The position numbers and the translations under genes were made by a program. Below are positions 5,012 to 12,689 of a stretch of 12,689 nt of DNA, piece by piece (the stretch's first letter is position 1; every line of letters starts with the position of its first letter). This stretch comes from an uncultured Prevotella sp. (lineage in GTDB: Bacteria; Bacteroidota; Bacteroidia; Bacteroidales; Bacteroidaceae): the NCBI GenBank assembly GCA_900769275.1, contig CAAGGA010000075.1, forward strand, positions 1-12,689. Reading direction: 5' to 3'. Below the pieces are notes generated by a model. That model made no database searches and was not told the DNA's origin. It saw only the letters and a program-made list of their open reading frames with translations.

Positions 5012-7921
5012 TTAGAGGGTTACCTTGACACCGAGGTTGTAGAAACGAGTCTGCGGAGCATATCCCACGTTTGTCTCCATCATCTTGCGATGCTTTGATA
5101 TAGTGAGGAGGTCGTTTCCGTTGAGATATACGGAGAGTGCCTTGACAGCCTTTCCTTCAAACATTTCCTTCGGGAAGTCGTATGTGAGCTGTACCTTGCG
5201 GAGGTTGAAGCGGTCGGTGCTGTACAACCAGAAGGTAGAAGCAGCGGCATTGTTGTTTGAACTCTGCGAAGTCAGACGTGGATGAGTAGCAGTATTTGCC
5301 GTCTCAGGAGTCCAGCGTCCGCAGGCATTGACAGAATACTTGCTGTCACCGCTCATATAGTAATAGCTGTTGTTCATCATACCCTGTGCTCCGAACTGTC
5401 CGTTGCCGAGAACGAACAGCGTGAAGTCCTTATACTTGAGCGTAAGGTTCACACCGAGAGTGACAGGAGAACCGAATGTGCCCCACTTTCCAAGGCAAAC
5501 CTGATCCTTGTTGTTGATTCTGCCATCGTTGTTCACGTCCTCGTATCTGAGGTCACCCGGCTGTATGGTACCGCCTATCATAGGTGTAGGAAAATCTTTC
5601 TTCAATGTATATTTTGTCTTGCCGTCAGACGTTGTAGTAACGTCAAAGTCCTCTACACCGTAGAATCCCAGGCACTTGTACCCCCACATTGCGTCAATGG
5701 GGCGACCCTCTGCTGCAAGATAGTCGTATTCCGGCAGTTCGTCAACCTTCGTATTGCAGGTCTTGAGGTATGTACCTGTGACACCGAGAGTGGCATGTAC
5801 CTTGCCCAACTGCTTCTGTGCGCTGACGCAGAAGTCAAGTCCCTTGCGGTTCTGCTCATTGTAGTTGAGCGCAGGCTTGAACGTGCTTCCGGAGAGACCT
5901 CCCTGAAGGTGTGAGGGGAATGTGGTTGGATTCTGGATGATGAATCCTGTCATGTCGGTATTGAAGAACGTGAGTTCGGCAGAAATGAGCCTGTCAAGGA
6001 ACGAGCCTCTGAGACTTACCGACCATTCCTTACGATGTACATAGTCGAGAATCTGGTTGCTGCCCATCGTAGAGTATGTACGGTCAGTGCTTACACCCTC
6101 ATTCCAGGAGAACCCACCTCCGGTCGTTGCCCACAGGGCATCGTAGAGATAGTAGGTCTTGTCGCCCATATACACGTCGGCATCCTCGTTAAGGTTGCTG
6201 TATGATGCACTGAGGAGCAGGTCATCAACCTTAGTGTCCTTGAGGAAATTCTCCTTTGCAAGGTTCCATCCGAGGGTGAAAGAGTAAGATAGTGCACCGC
6301 GGTTGCCCTCCGGCAGACGTGATGAATGTACGCCTGCCATTGACATATCTGCATAGTATCGGCCCATATAGTCGTAACCTGCCTGCAGTCCGAGGTTGGC
6401 ATTGGTGTAACGATGGTATGTTCCGCTTGCCGTAGTGGTGTACATATTGCCAAGGAACATTCCCGTCACGTGATGCCTGTCGGCAAAAGTGTGGTCGTAG
6501 TCGAAATGTCCGTTCCAGCTGATTGTCTGCCGATATGTGGAGCCTGACATTGACATGTGACCTGTAACTATTTCGTCATTCTGCTGCGTAATACCTACAA
6601 TCATATCCTGAGAATTGTAGTTACTCCACGTCGGAATGAAGACAGCGTACTTGTTGTCGTAAGAGAGATTGTAGTTGGATGCGTAGTCAATGGCAAACTG
6701 CGTCTTGAACGAGAGTCCTTTGACAAACTTGTTCATGTCGTAAATGATTCCTGCATCAAACTGGAACTGACGGCTTACCGCCCTTGTCTTGCCTCCGAAA
6801 TAGCAGTCGGCGATGGCATTAGTCTGTGTAGCCTTTGTGCCTCCCGGGAAATATCTTCCGTTCAGGAGGTTGAGTGACTTGCCGAGGACGGCGAGTGCTT
6901 TCGTGGCGTTAGGGTCAACCATGTCGATAGGGATGAGCGGAGCGGCATTCTCCGGGAAATTCGGACGCATGGTAGATGCCTCGCTCCAGAAGTCTCCCTT
7001 GTTCTTGTTTGCATTGTAGAACGTTGCGCTAACATTTGCAAAGCCTTTTACTGACTTGTTGATGACAAGATCAACATTGCCGCGGACACTGAAACGGTCG
7101 GTATAGTTGTCCTTTGCCAGACCGAAGTTGAGCAAATCCTCTATGCGGTAGTAGTTGATGTTGGTATAGAAGTGGGCACGCGTGCCGCCTCCCTGTATCT
7201 CCAGCGTACCCTCGGAGCGGTTGTATGCCTTGCGTACATACTCGTCAGAGTAGTAGTTGACGTTGGGATAACGATATGGATTGAGACCGGAAGCGTGGTT
7301 GTAGATATCCATCTGGGAATACTTCGGGTCGAGTCCGTCGTTGATACGTGCTTCATTGTAGAGGGTCATGTACTCTGCAGAGCCGAGATACTCGGGAAAT
7401 GCCTTGGCTACATGGAAACCGGTATTGGCATTTGCCGTAATCTGAAGTCCATCTACCTTTCCGCGCTTGGTGGTGATGAGGATTGCTCCCTTTGCACCTT
7501 TTGCACCATAGAGCACCACGGCCTGCGCTCCCTTGAGGAATGTCACCTGCTCTATTTCCGAGGGCAGCACATTGTTTGACGGACGTTTCACGCCATCGAT
7601 GATGACAAGCGGCAGGTTAGCGTTATCGTTGTTGTCGAGGCGGTCGTTGTCCATGCCCCAAAGATTGTTGCCGTTCCATCCTCCTACGAGACCGTAAAGG
7701 TCATCAAGGCTGCCCACGGTGTAGTCTTTCTTCTGAAGCTCCTCCATGTCGATATATGAGACTCCTCCGAGAAGCCGTTCGGCATCCATGTCACGGAAAG
7801 CGACATGAACTTTCTTTTTTGCCGGAATGGAGTCTGCTCCTCCAACGGTCTGGGCATTGACCGCTGCCGACGATGCGGTGAGCATGGCAAGGAGAAATAT
7901 GTTTGTCTTTATTCTTTTCAT
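5012..7921 (-). CDS. SusC-like TonB-dependent transporter without N-terminal carboxypeptidase-like domain (XusC-like)
   Basis: Second outer-membrane TonB-dependent importer of the operon, 969 residues. A signal peptide (MKRIKTNIFLLAML..) would be cut after VNA23. Only about ten residues then precede KKKVHVAFRDMDAERLLGGVS (about 36-54), the position of the TonB-box and plug-start motif (VVVGYGTQ.. in other SusC proteins). The 80-100-residue carboxypeptidase-regulatory-like domain common at the start of SusC proteins is therefore absent. The plug includes LPLVIIDGVKRP, EIEQVTFLKGAQAVVLYGAKGAKGAI and LITTKRGK (about 103-154). An Asn/Asp-rich stretch (about 91-102) sits just before the IDG strand. 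The barrel carries GDLRYEDVNNDGRINNKD, an EF-hand-like motif conserved in SusC. The gene lies 68 nt after the xusB-like stop and 16 nt before the xusD-like start. The family is certain; the xylan substrate is inferred from synteny. Confidence 0.94.
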   Translation of the reverse strand: MKRIKTNIFLLAMLTASSAAVNAQTVGGADSIPAKKKVHVAFRDMDAERLLGGVSYIDMEELQKKDYTVGSLDDLYGLVGGWNGNNLWGMDNDRLDNNDNANLPLVIIDGVKRPSNNVLPSEIEQVTFLKGAQAVVLYGAKGAKGAILITTKRGKVDGLQITANANTGFHVAKAFPEYLGSAEYMTLYNEARINDGLDPKYSQMDIYNHASGLNPYRYPNVNYYSDEYVRKAYNRSEGTLEIQGGGTRAHFYTNINYYRIEDLLNFGLAKDNYTDRFSVRGNVDLVINKSVKGFANVSATFYNANKNKGDFWSEASTMRPNFPENAAPLIPIDMVDPNATKALAVLGKSLNLLNGRYFPGGTKATQTNAIADCYFGGKTRAVSRQFQFDAGIIYDMNKFVKGLSFKTQFAIDYASNYNLSYDNKYAVFIPTWSNYNSQDMIVGITQQNDEIVTGHMSMSGSTYRQTISWNGHFDYDHTFADRHHVTGMFLGNMYTTTASGTYHRYTNANLGLQAGYDYMGRYYADMSMAGVHSSRLPEGNRGALSYSFTLGWNLAKENFLKDTKVDDLLLSASYSNLNEDADVYMGDKTYYLYDALWATTGGGFSWNEGVSTDRTYSTMGSNQILDYVHRKEWSVSLRGSFLDRLISAELTFFNTDMTGFIIQNPTTFPSHLQGGLSGSTFKPALNYNEQNRKGLDFCVSAQKQLGKVHATLGVTGTYLKTCNTKVDELPEYDYLAAEGRPIDAMWGYKCLGFYGVEDFDVTTTSDGKTKYTLKKDFPTPMIGGTIQPGDLRYEDVNNDGRINNKDQVCLGKWGTFGSPVTLGVNLTLKYKDFTLFVLGNGQFGAQGMMNNSYYYMSGDSKYSVNACGRWTPETANTATHPRLTSQSSNNNAAASTFWLYSTDRFNLRKVQLTYDFPKEMFEGKAVKALSVYLNGNDLLTISKHRKMMETNVGYAPQTRFYNLGVKVTL

Positions 7922-7955
7922 AGAAATTATACTGTAAACCGGTTAATCTTCGATG

Positions 7956-7975
7956 ATTAATGGTCAATCATTAAT
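7956..7975 (-). other. Weak hairpin in the xusB-xusC spacer
   Basis: Within the 68-nt AT-rich gap between the first SusD-like stop and the second SusC-like start, ATTAATG (7956-7962) pairs with CATTAAT (7969-7975) across a six-base loop. The stem extends with a three-base bulge to TGATT/AATCA. An eight-base palindrome AACCGGTT lies nearby at 7937-7944. No T-tract follows, and no convincing Bacteroidetes promoter (TTTG / TAnnTTTG) was found in the gap, so transcription probably continues through. Confidence 0.35.
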
Positions 7976-7989
7976 AATCATTCATTGCT

Positions 7990-10002
7990 TTACCATCCCG
8001 GGTTCTGCTGGAATCCCTCATAGAGGTAGGTATCCTTGTCAGGCAGAGGGAACCAGTAGTGCTTTGATTCTAAGCGTCGGGTGACAAGTGTCTCCTTGTG
8101 GAAATTGCCTACCTTGGCATCCTTCGGGTCATGTGTCTTGAACCAGTCGGCCTTCTCCAGTCGCTCGAACTCGTGGGAATACTTTTCCGTATAAGGTGGT
8201 TCTGAGAGCAGAAGCCAGCGCTGTAGGTCGCACCAGCGGAATCCCTCGAAAGCCAGTTCCACCGCACGTTCACGGCGTACCTCGTCTATAAAGTGCTCCC
8301 TCGTGTCAAGGAACTGAGGCTGAACCCTCTCCATCGGATAGTCTTCGGAACTGACACGGTCACGGAGCTTGTTGATGGCATCGACTGCTGAAAGGGAGAT
8401 GCAGTAGGCAGGCTTTTCCTTCAGCTGCTTTGCGCTCGTTGCTATGGCAGCCTGCGCCTCGGCATACATCAGATAGATATCCGCAAGACGCATATACGGG
8501 AGATAGCAATGAAGATTATAATCCCAGTCATACCACCTGTCACCCTCGTTACACTGGTGAGGTATAAGTTTCTGAATGAAGTAGCCCGTAGAGCTTGCAT
8601 TATCCACTGCACGCATCGCACCACCGGTATATAGGGCGCAATACTCCAGTTTCTTCTGGTCAGCATTGAAATCCGTACCAGACGTTTCGAGGACATAATG
8701 GAAGCCATCGAACACTATGTCATGATAGAACCTCGGGTCACGGTTCTTGTACGGATGCTCCGGATCCCATCCTGACTCTGGATTGAGCACATACACACCA
8801 TTCCTTACAAGGTATATAGGCTGTCCGTTTGCCATACCGTACTGGTCGATAAGGTTGGCGGTAGGATGATGGATGATATTGTCATGAGCTACGAGTCCCG
8901 CAACCTTTGGTCCGAACAGCTTGGAACAGTTCCAGTTTGAGGTGTTGCCCTCAGGAGAAAGTCCGCGGAAGATTGCCTCCGTAGAACCCGGTTGCTTCCA
9001 GCTCTGCTTTACAGTGTAGAAGATATCAGAGTAACATGACTCTGCATTCTCATCACGTTCATGGTCGTAGATGTTTGAATACTTGAACTCGGCGAGCTTA
9101 TAGTTCACCGTTCCCCGGCTTACCATCTCCAAGGCCTTGCCAAAAGTCTCTGCCGCTTTCTGGCAGTAGGCTACGTCATAGTCGTAGGTCTTGCCGTTGG
9201 AACTGGCACCCAAGAGCTGGGCAACACCGCCGTTCTTCGTCTTCTCAAACTCCTTCATGAGCGGAGAACCGGCCCAAAGGTAGCACTTGCCAAGGTAGCA
9301 GAGAGCCATAAACTTGTTGATACGGAGCTCATTCTTACCGAATGTCTGCATTCCCGCAAGCGTCTCATCCCAATCCAGAGGAAGGAGGCTGTAGGCTTTC
9401 TCAAAGTCCTCGGCACAACGGTCTGCACACTCCTGAAAAGAAAGGCGGGGAAGCTCAGGAATTGCAGTAGCCTCGAAAGCCTGGTCTATGTACGGAAGTC
9501 CACCGAAGTAACACATAAGCTCAAAATGCCACCATGCACGGAAGAAGTACAGCTGACCGAGTATCAGGTCACGTTCCTCGTCCGTTCCTATCAGTGACTT
9601 GATTCTCTCGATACCCATGTTGCACTTACGGATGCAGTACCATGAATTCTTCCACAGGGAACTGCGATTGCCATTGAGCCAGCACTGACTGTTGGTCCAC
9701 CAGTTGCGGTAGTTGCCGAGATCCACCTGATGGTCCATGTGGGCATAACCCTCCGGATTGTGTACTGCATCGTCACCGAAGTTCCATGAGGTACAGTAGT
9801 TCACCTTCTGCTTATCAGGTATCAGACTATAGATTTCCTCTATATATCCCTGGAAATTGCGGTAGTTCTTGAACGCCTCATCCTCAGCCACGATAGACTC
9901 AGGATCCTTGTCGAGCCAGTCAGTGCAGGACGTCAGCGAAGCACCGCCTGCCATAAACAGGAGCGAACCGCACAAGAGGGATTTGATATCATAATATTTC
10001 AT
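7990..10002 (-). CDS. SusD-like surface lipoprotein (RagB/SusD family, XusB-like)
   Basis: Surface glycan-binding lipoprotein of 670 residues that would form the lid on the SusC-like barrel encoded 30 nt upstream. The N-terminus is a type II signal peptide with lipobox LTSC (Cys26), followed by TDWLDKDP, typical of SusD proteins. Family signatures are the helical N-terminal segment (FKNYRNFQGYIEEIYSL, about residues 44-60), a loop reaching YKNRDPRF (about 415-422), LMYAEAQ, and the C-terminal RRERAVELAFEGFRWCDLQRW ending at Trp596. It ends in NPGW, also usual for the family. It is longer than many SusD proteins (about 520-600), with the extra length spread through the middle. The start at 10002 gives the signal peptide directly. 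Binding of xylan or xylo-oligosaccharides is inferred from the operon, not seen in the protein. Confidence 0.93.
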   Translation of the reverse strand: MKYYDIKSLLCGSLLFMAGGASLTSCTDWLDKDPESIVAEDEAFKNYRNFQGYIEEIYSLIPDKQKVNYCTSWNFGDDAVHNPEGYAHMDHQVDLGNYRNWWTNSQCWLNGNRSSLWKNSWYCIRKCNMGIERIKSLIGTDEERDLILGQLYFFRAWWHFELMCYFGGLPYIDQAFEATAIPELPRLSFQECADRCAEDFEKAYSLLPLDWDETLAGMQTFGKNELRINKFMALCYLGKCYLWAGSPLMKEFEKTKNGGVAQLLGASSNGKTYDYDVAYCQKAAETFGKALEMVSRGTVNYKLAEFKYSNIYDHERDENAESCYSDIFYTVKQSWKQPGSTEAIFRGLSPEGNTSNWNCSKLFGPKVAGLVAHDNIIHHPTANLIDQYGMANGQPIYLVRNGVYVLNPESGWDPEHPYKNRDPRFYHDIVFDGFHYVLETSGTDFNADQKKLEYCALYTGGAMRAVDNASSTGYFIQKLIPHQCNEGDRWYDWDYNLHCYLPYMRLADIYLMYAEAQAAIATSAKQLKEKPAYCISLSAVDAINKLRDRVSSEDYPMERVQPQFLDTREHFIDEVRRERAVELAFEGFRWCDLQRWLLLSEPPYTEKYSHEFERLEKADWFKTHDPKDAKVGNFHKETLVTRRLESKHYWFPLPDKDTYLYEGFQQNPGW

Positions 10003-10032
10003 ACTGTCTATATATATAAATAAGGTACGCGA

Positions 10033-12676
10033 TTAGATATAAAGCTTGAAGCCGAAGTTGTAACGTCTTACCGTCGGGTAGGCACCACCGCTGCCACTCC
10101 ATCCATAGTTACTCTCACGGTCATCCGGCATCTTTGTAATGAGGAAGAGGTTGTTGCCGTTGACATAGACCTTGAGACTGGTGAAACCGAGTTTCTTTAT
10201 CCATCCCTTAGTCCATGTGTAAGCCACCTCGACATTCTTCAGACGGAAATAAGAACCGTCATAGAGATACTGCGTACCATCGTTGTAGGACACCTGTGTG
10301 GTGAAGCGCGGCACTACGACCTCGCCCGTTCCGTCAGCAGGATTCCACCATGCGCCATTATCAAAGGCTGTGAGGAGCTTGTTGTTGAATGAGGGGAGAC
10401 CTACGTCACGGGTCACTCCCGTTACCCCGTAGAACTGGGCGAACATACTCCAGCCGTTCCACTCCCATCCTATCGTGGCATTATACGTATGCTCCGGGTT
10501 GCCTGTATAGCCGTATGGTGCCTGGTCATTGGTCTCATCGACTATGCCGTCACCGTTGAAATCCACTATATAGTGGTCACCGATAAGCACCTGATTATCG
10601 TCTTTCTCACGGGCAGGAACACTGTACAGTTCATCGTACGTACCGATAAAGCCCTTGTCTATGAACGATACATACTGTCCCTGAGAATATCCCTGCGACT
10701 TACGATAGCTTGGTATCAGCTTCGGGTCATCCTTCAGTATGATTTCGTTGTGGGCATACGTGTAGTTGGTGTTCGCCCAGAAGCGCATACCGTTCTTCAG
10801 CACCTTGTTGAAACGCAGTTCCAGCTCAAAGCCCTGATTCTTCATCTTACCCTTGTTGACATCCGGAGTAACGGCTGCACCATAGTAAGAAGGCACGGAG
10901 CGGTTGGCACCAGAGATGAAGATGTCATAACGGTCATCGCGGAACCAGTCGAAACTACCCGCAAACATACCGTTGCAGAAAGCATAGTCAAAACCGATAT
11001 TCTTCTTCTTCACGGTAGCCCAACGGAGGTCAGGATTAGCAATCGTGGACTCCTTATAGCCAGTAAACGGACTGTTGGAACCATCAACAGACACCTTGTA
11101 AGGACCTATTACAGACCAGTCCGTCAGGTATGCCCAGCGTGAACCGGCATTGTCGTCACCTATCTCACCTATAGATCCGCGAATCTTCAGCATATCTATT
11201 ATCTTTTTGTCGCGGAACCACTTCATGAACTTCTCCTCAGAAATCATCCATCCGGCAGCTCCTGAGCAGAAGAATGCGAAACGGTTGTCGGGAGAGAACT
11301 TCTGCGAACCGTTGTAGGCTCCGTTGAACTCAGCAAAGTATTTGCCTTTCAGGTCGTATGTCGTACGGAATACCCAGTCCTCGCGACGATTCTCAAGGTC
11401 GGCATTGCCGGCACTGATACGACGTTTCCAGTTACCCATCACAGAAACATTGTGTACTCCGAACTGTCGAGCCCAGAACAACTGGAGCGACATCTCCGTA
11501 GCACGGCTTGTGTAACTTACATTACCTACCTGCGTAGTCCAGTCACGGCTCTCATAGAAGTCGAAACCTGTCTTGTTGTCAATGGATGTTTCCGGAAGGA
11601 GGATACCATCCTCAGGAAGCATATACATCCTGTTGGTCTTATGCTGGTCTGAAATACCGCGGCTGCCCTCATTGAACTGGTTGTCCCAGGAGATTGTACC
11701 GCGGGCTATAAGTCCCTTTGTCACGAAGCCGAGATCCTGCTCTATGGCAAAGTCAGTGAAAATACGTGTGATGGTGCTGAGCTCATAACCTGACGTCGCC
11801 ACGTTCATGGGAGAGTTGGCGATGTTGGAGACAAGAGGATAGTAACCCCACGCCCCGTTGGAGAAACGCACGGGGAAGAGGTTCGGTGCCATACCGTATG
11901 CTCCCGCCCAGTTCTGCTGCTGGAAGAACTCTCCGTTGTTACCATAGTAATAACGCGGAGACTTCTGCTGGGCATTGGAACCTGCAAGATTGACCTTGAA
12001 CTGCGTAGTCTTCGTAATCTGGAAGTCAAGATTGGAACGCACGTTAAGACGATTGTAGGAATAACCTCCCTCGTACCCCTGATTGTTGTCCCATATCCTT
12101 GTCATGTCGCCCTCATTCTGGAAGTCGAAAGCTACGAAATACTTCACATACTTCGTACCGCCGGAAATGTTCAGGTTGGTATTATATGACAAGGCGAAGT
12201 CCTTGAACATCTCATCCTGCCAGTCAATGTTGGGGTAACGCTCTGCCTGACTGTAGTCGCCGAGGTAGTTGCCGTCGGCATCGAAGTTCGGCTTCACCGT
12301 ATAGTCCTGGTTGCGGAAGTTCTCAATGAACGACTGCGGACGATAGTAAGCCCATGAAGCAGCGCCACCGATGGCAAGCTCATGCTCGACAGCCTGATTG
12401 CGCAGCATATAAGCATCATAAGAGTCGTACTTGCGCGGAAGCTTGGAGACAGCCTTCAAGGTAGCATTGAAGCCGACGTCAATTCTCGCCTTACCCTCCT
12501 GACCGCGCTTTGTGGTGATGAGGATAACGCCGTTAGCACCCTCCACACCATACACGGCAGTGGCAGATGCGTCTTTAAGCACGGAGACTGTGGCAACGGA
12601 AGTGATGTCCACCGACTTGATGTCACGCTTGATGCCATCAACAAGGATAAGCGGCTGGGCATCCTGATTCCAGGCC
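10033..12676 (-). CDS. SusC-like TonB-dependent outer-membrane transporter (XusA-like), 5'-truncated at contig end
   Basis: Outer-membrane TonB-dependent importer that would take up oligosaccharides, here probably xylan-derived, together with the SusD-like lipoprotein encoded next. About 880 genuine residues remain. They begin inside the plug domain (PLILVDGI, then SVLKDASATAVYG, ANGVILITTKRG) and continue through the whole beta-barrel, including an EF-hand-like DFNGDGIVD motif and the C-terminal YNFGFKLYI strand. The signal peptide, any N-terminal carboxypeptidase-regulatory-like domain and the TonB box lie beyond the window. The frame stays open to the right edge, but the last 13 bases are sequencing adapter, so residues read from them are not real. 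The GTG codon at 12612 lies inside the plug and is not the start. The family call is firm. The XusA assignment rests on gene order and is inference, as is the substrate. Confidence 0.93.
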
Positions 12677-12689
12677 AGATCGGAAGAGC
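12677..12689. other. Illumina adapter remnant at contig end
   Basis: The window ends in AGATCGGAAGAGC, which is identical to the first 13 bases of the Illumina TruSeq universal adapter. An exact 13-base match placed precisely at the terminus is best explained by untrimmed adapter in an assembled read. These bases should not be treated as genomic. They happen to keep the SusC-like frame open (Ser-Ser-Asp-Leu in translation), which falsely extends that gene. Confidence 0.93.

Noticed and set aside
5282..5914. Long plus-strand ORF of 210 codons opposite the second SusC-like gene
   Set aside because: It lies wholly inside a convincing coding region, has no recognisable domain and no upstream context, and is explained by the codon pattern of the opposite strand.
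7937..7944. Palindrome AACCGGTT as an operator
   Set aside because: Only eight bases in an AT-rich gap with no promoter elements found; chance occurrence is likely.
10489..11142. Plus-strand ORF of 217 codons opposite the first SusC-like gene
   Set aside because: Same reasoning: antisense shadow of a conserved barrel-coding region, no family features, low-complexity Val/Ile-rich translation.
12610..12612. GTG at 12612 as start of the first SusC-like gene
   Set aside because: It lies in the middle of the plug domain, and the frame with plug motif PLILVDGI continues upstream, so the gene is truncated by the contig end.

Overview
The window is one minus-strand operon from a gut or rumen Bacteroidetes, most likely Prevotella or a close relative. 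The evidence is two SusC/SusD pairs in tandem, Bacteroidetes-type lipoprotein signals, and gene order. It looks like the end of a metagenomic contig: the last 13 bases match the Illumina TruSeq adapter prefix.

Transcription runs from right to left. The order is a 5'-truncated SusC-like transporter (10033-12676), a SusD-like lipoprotein (7990-10002), a second full-length SusC-like transporter (5012-7921), a second SusD-like lipoprotein (3175-4995), a DUF1735/DUF5627-type surface lipoprotein (1858-2982), and a GH10-fold lipoprotein with an inserted carbohydrate-binding-like domain (174-1841). This reproduces the xylan utilization core xusA-xusB-xusC-xusD-xusE-xyn10C known from Prevotella bryantii and xylan-using Bacteroides. 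Gaps between genes are 16-68 nt, except for 192 nt between the xusD-like and xusE-like genes. A single polycistronic unit is likely. No promoter, regulator or clearly active enzyme lies inside the window.

By analogy with xus systems, the three lipoproteins and the GH10-like protein would hold xylan or a related glycan at the cell surface. The two SusC barrels, capped by their SusD partners, would import oligosaccharides using TonB energy. The main surprise is that the GH10-fold protein in the xyn10C position has lost most catalytic motifs: Asn stands at the nucleophile position, and the GHTLVWH and GIGxQxH motifs are replaced. It is probably a glycan-binding pseudoenzyme.

The second unusual element is the 192-nt xusD-xusE spacer. 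It contains a 24-nt tandem duplication, about four copies of a 16-nt repeat, and a perfect 28-bp inverted repeat with an 89-nt loop. Part of the 3' arm is duplicated close to the xusE-like start codon, so two pairing registers are possible. The first 173 bases, downstream of the last gene, contain only a weak hairpin candidate.
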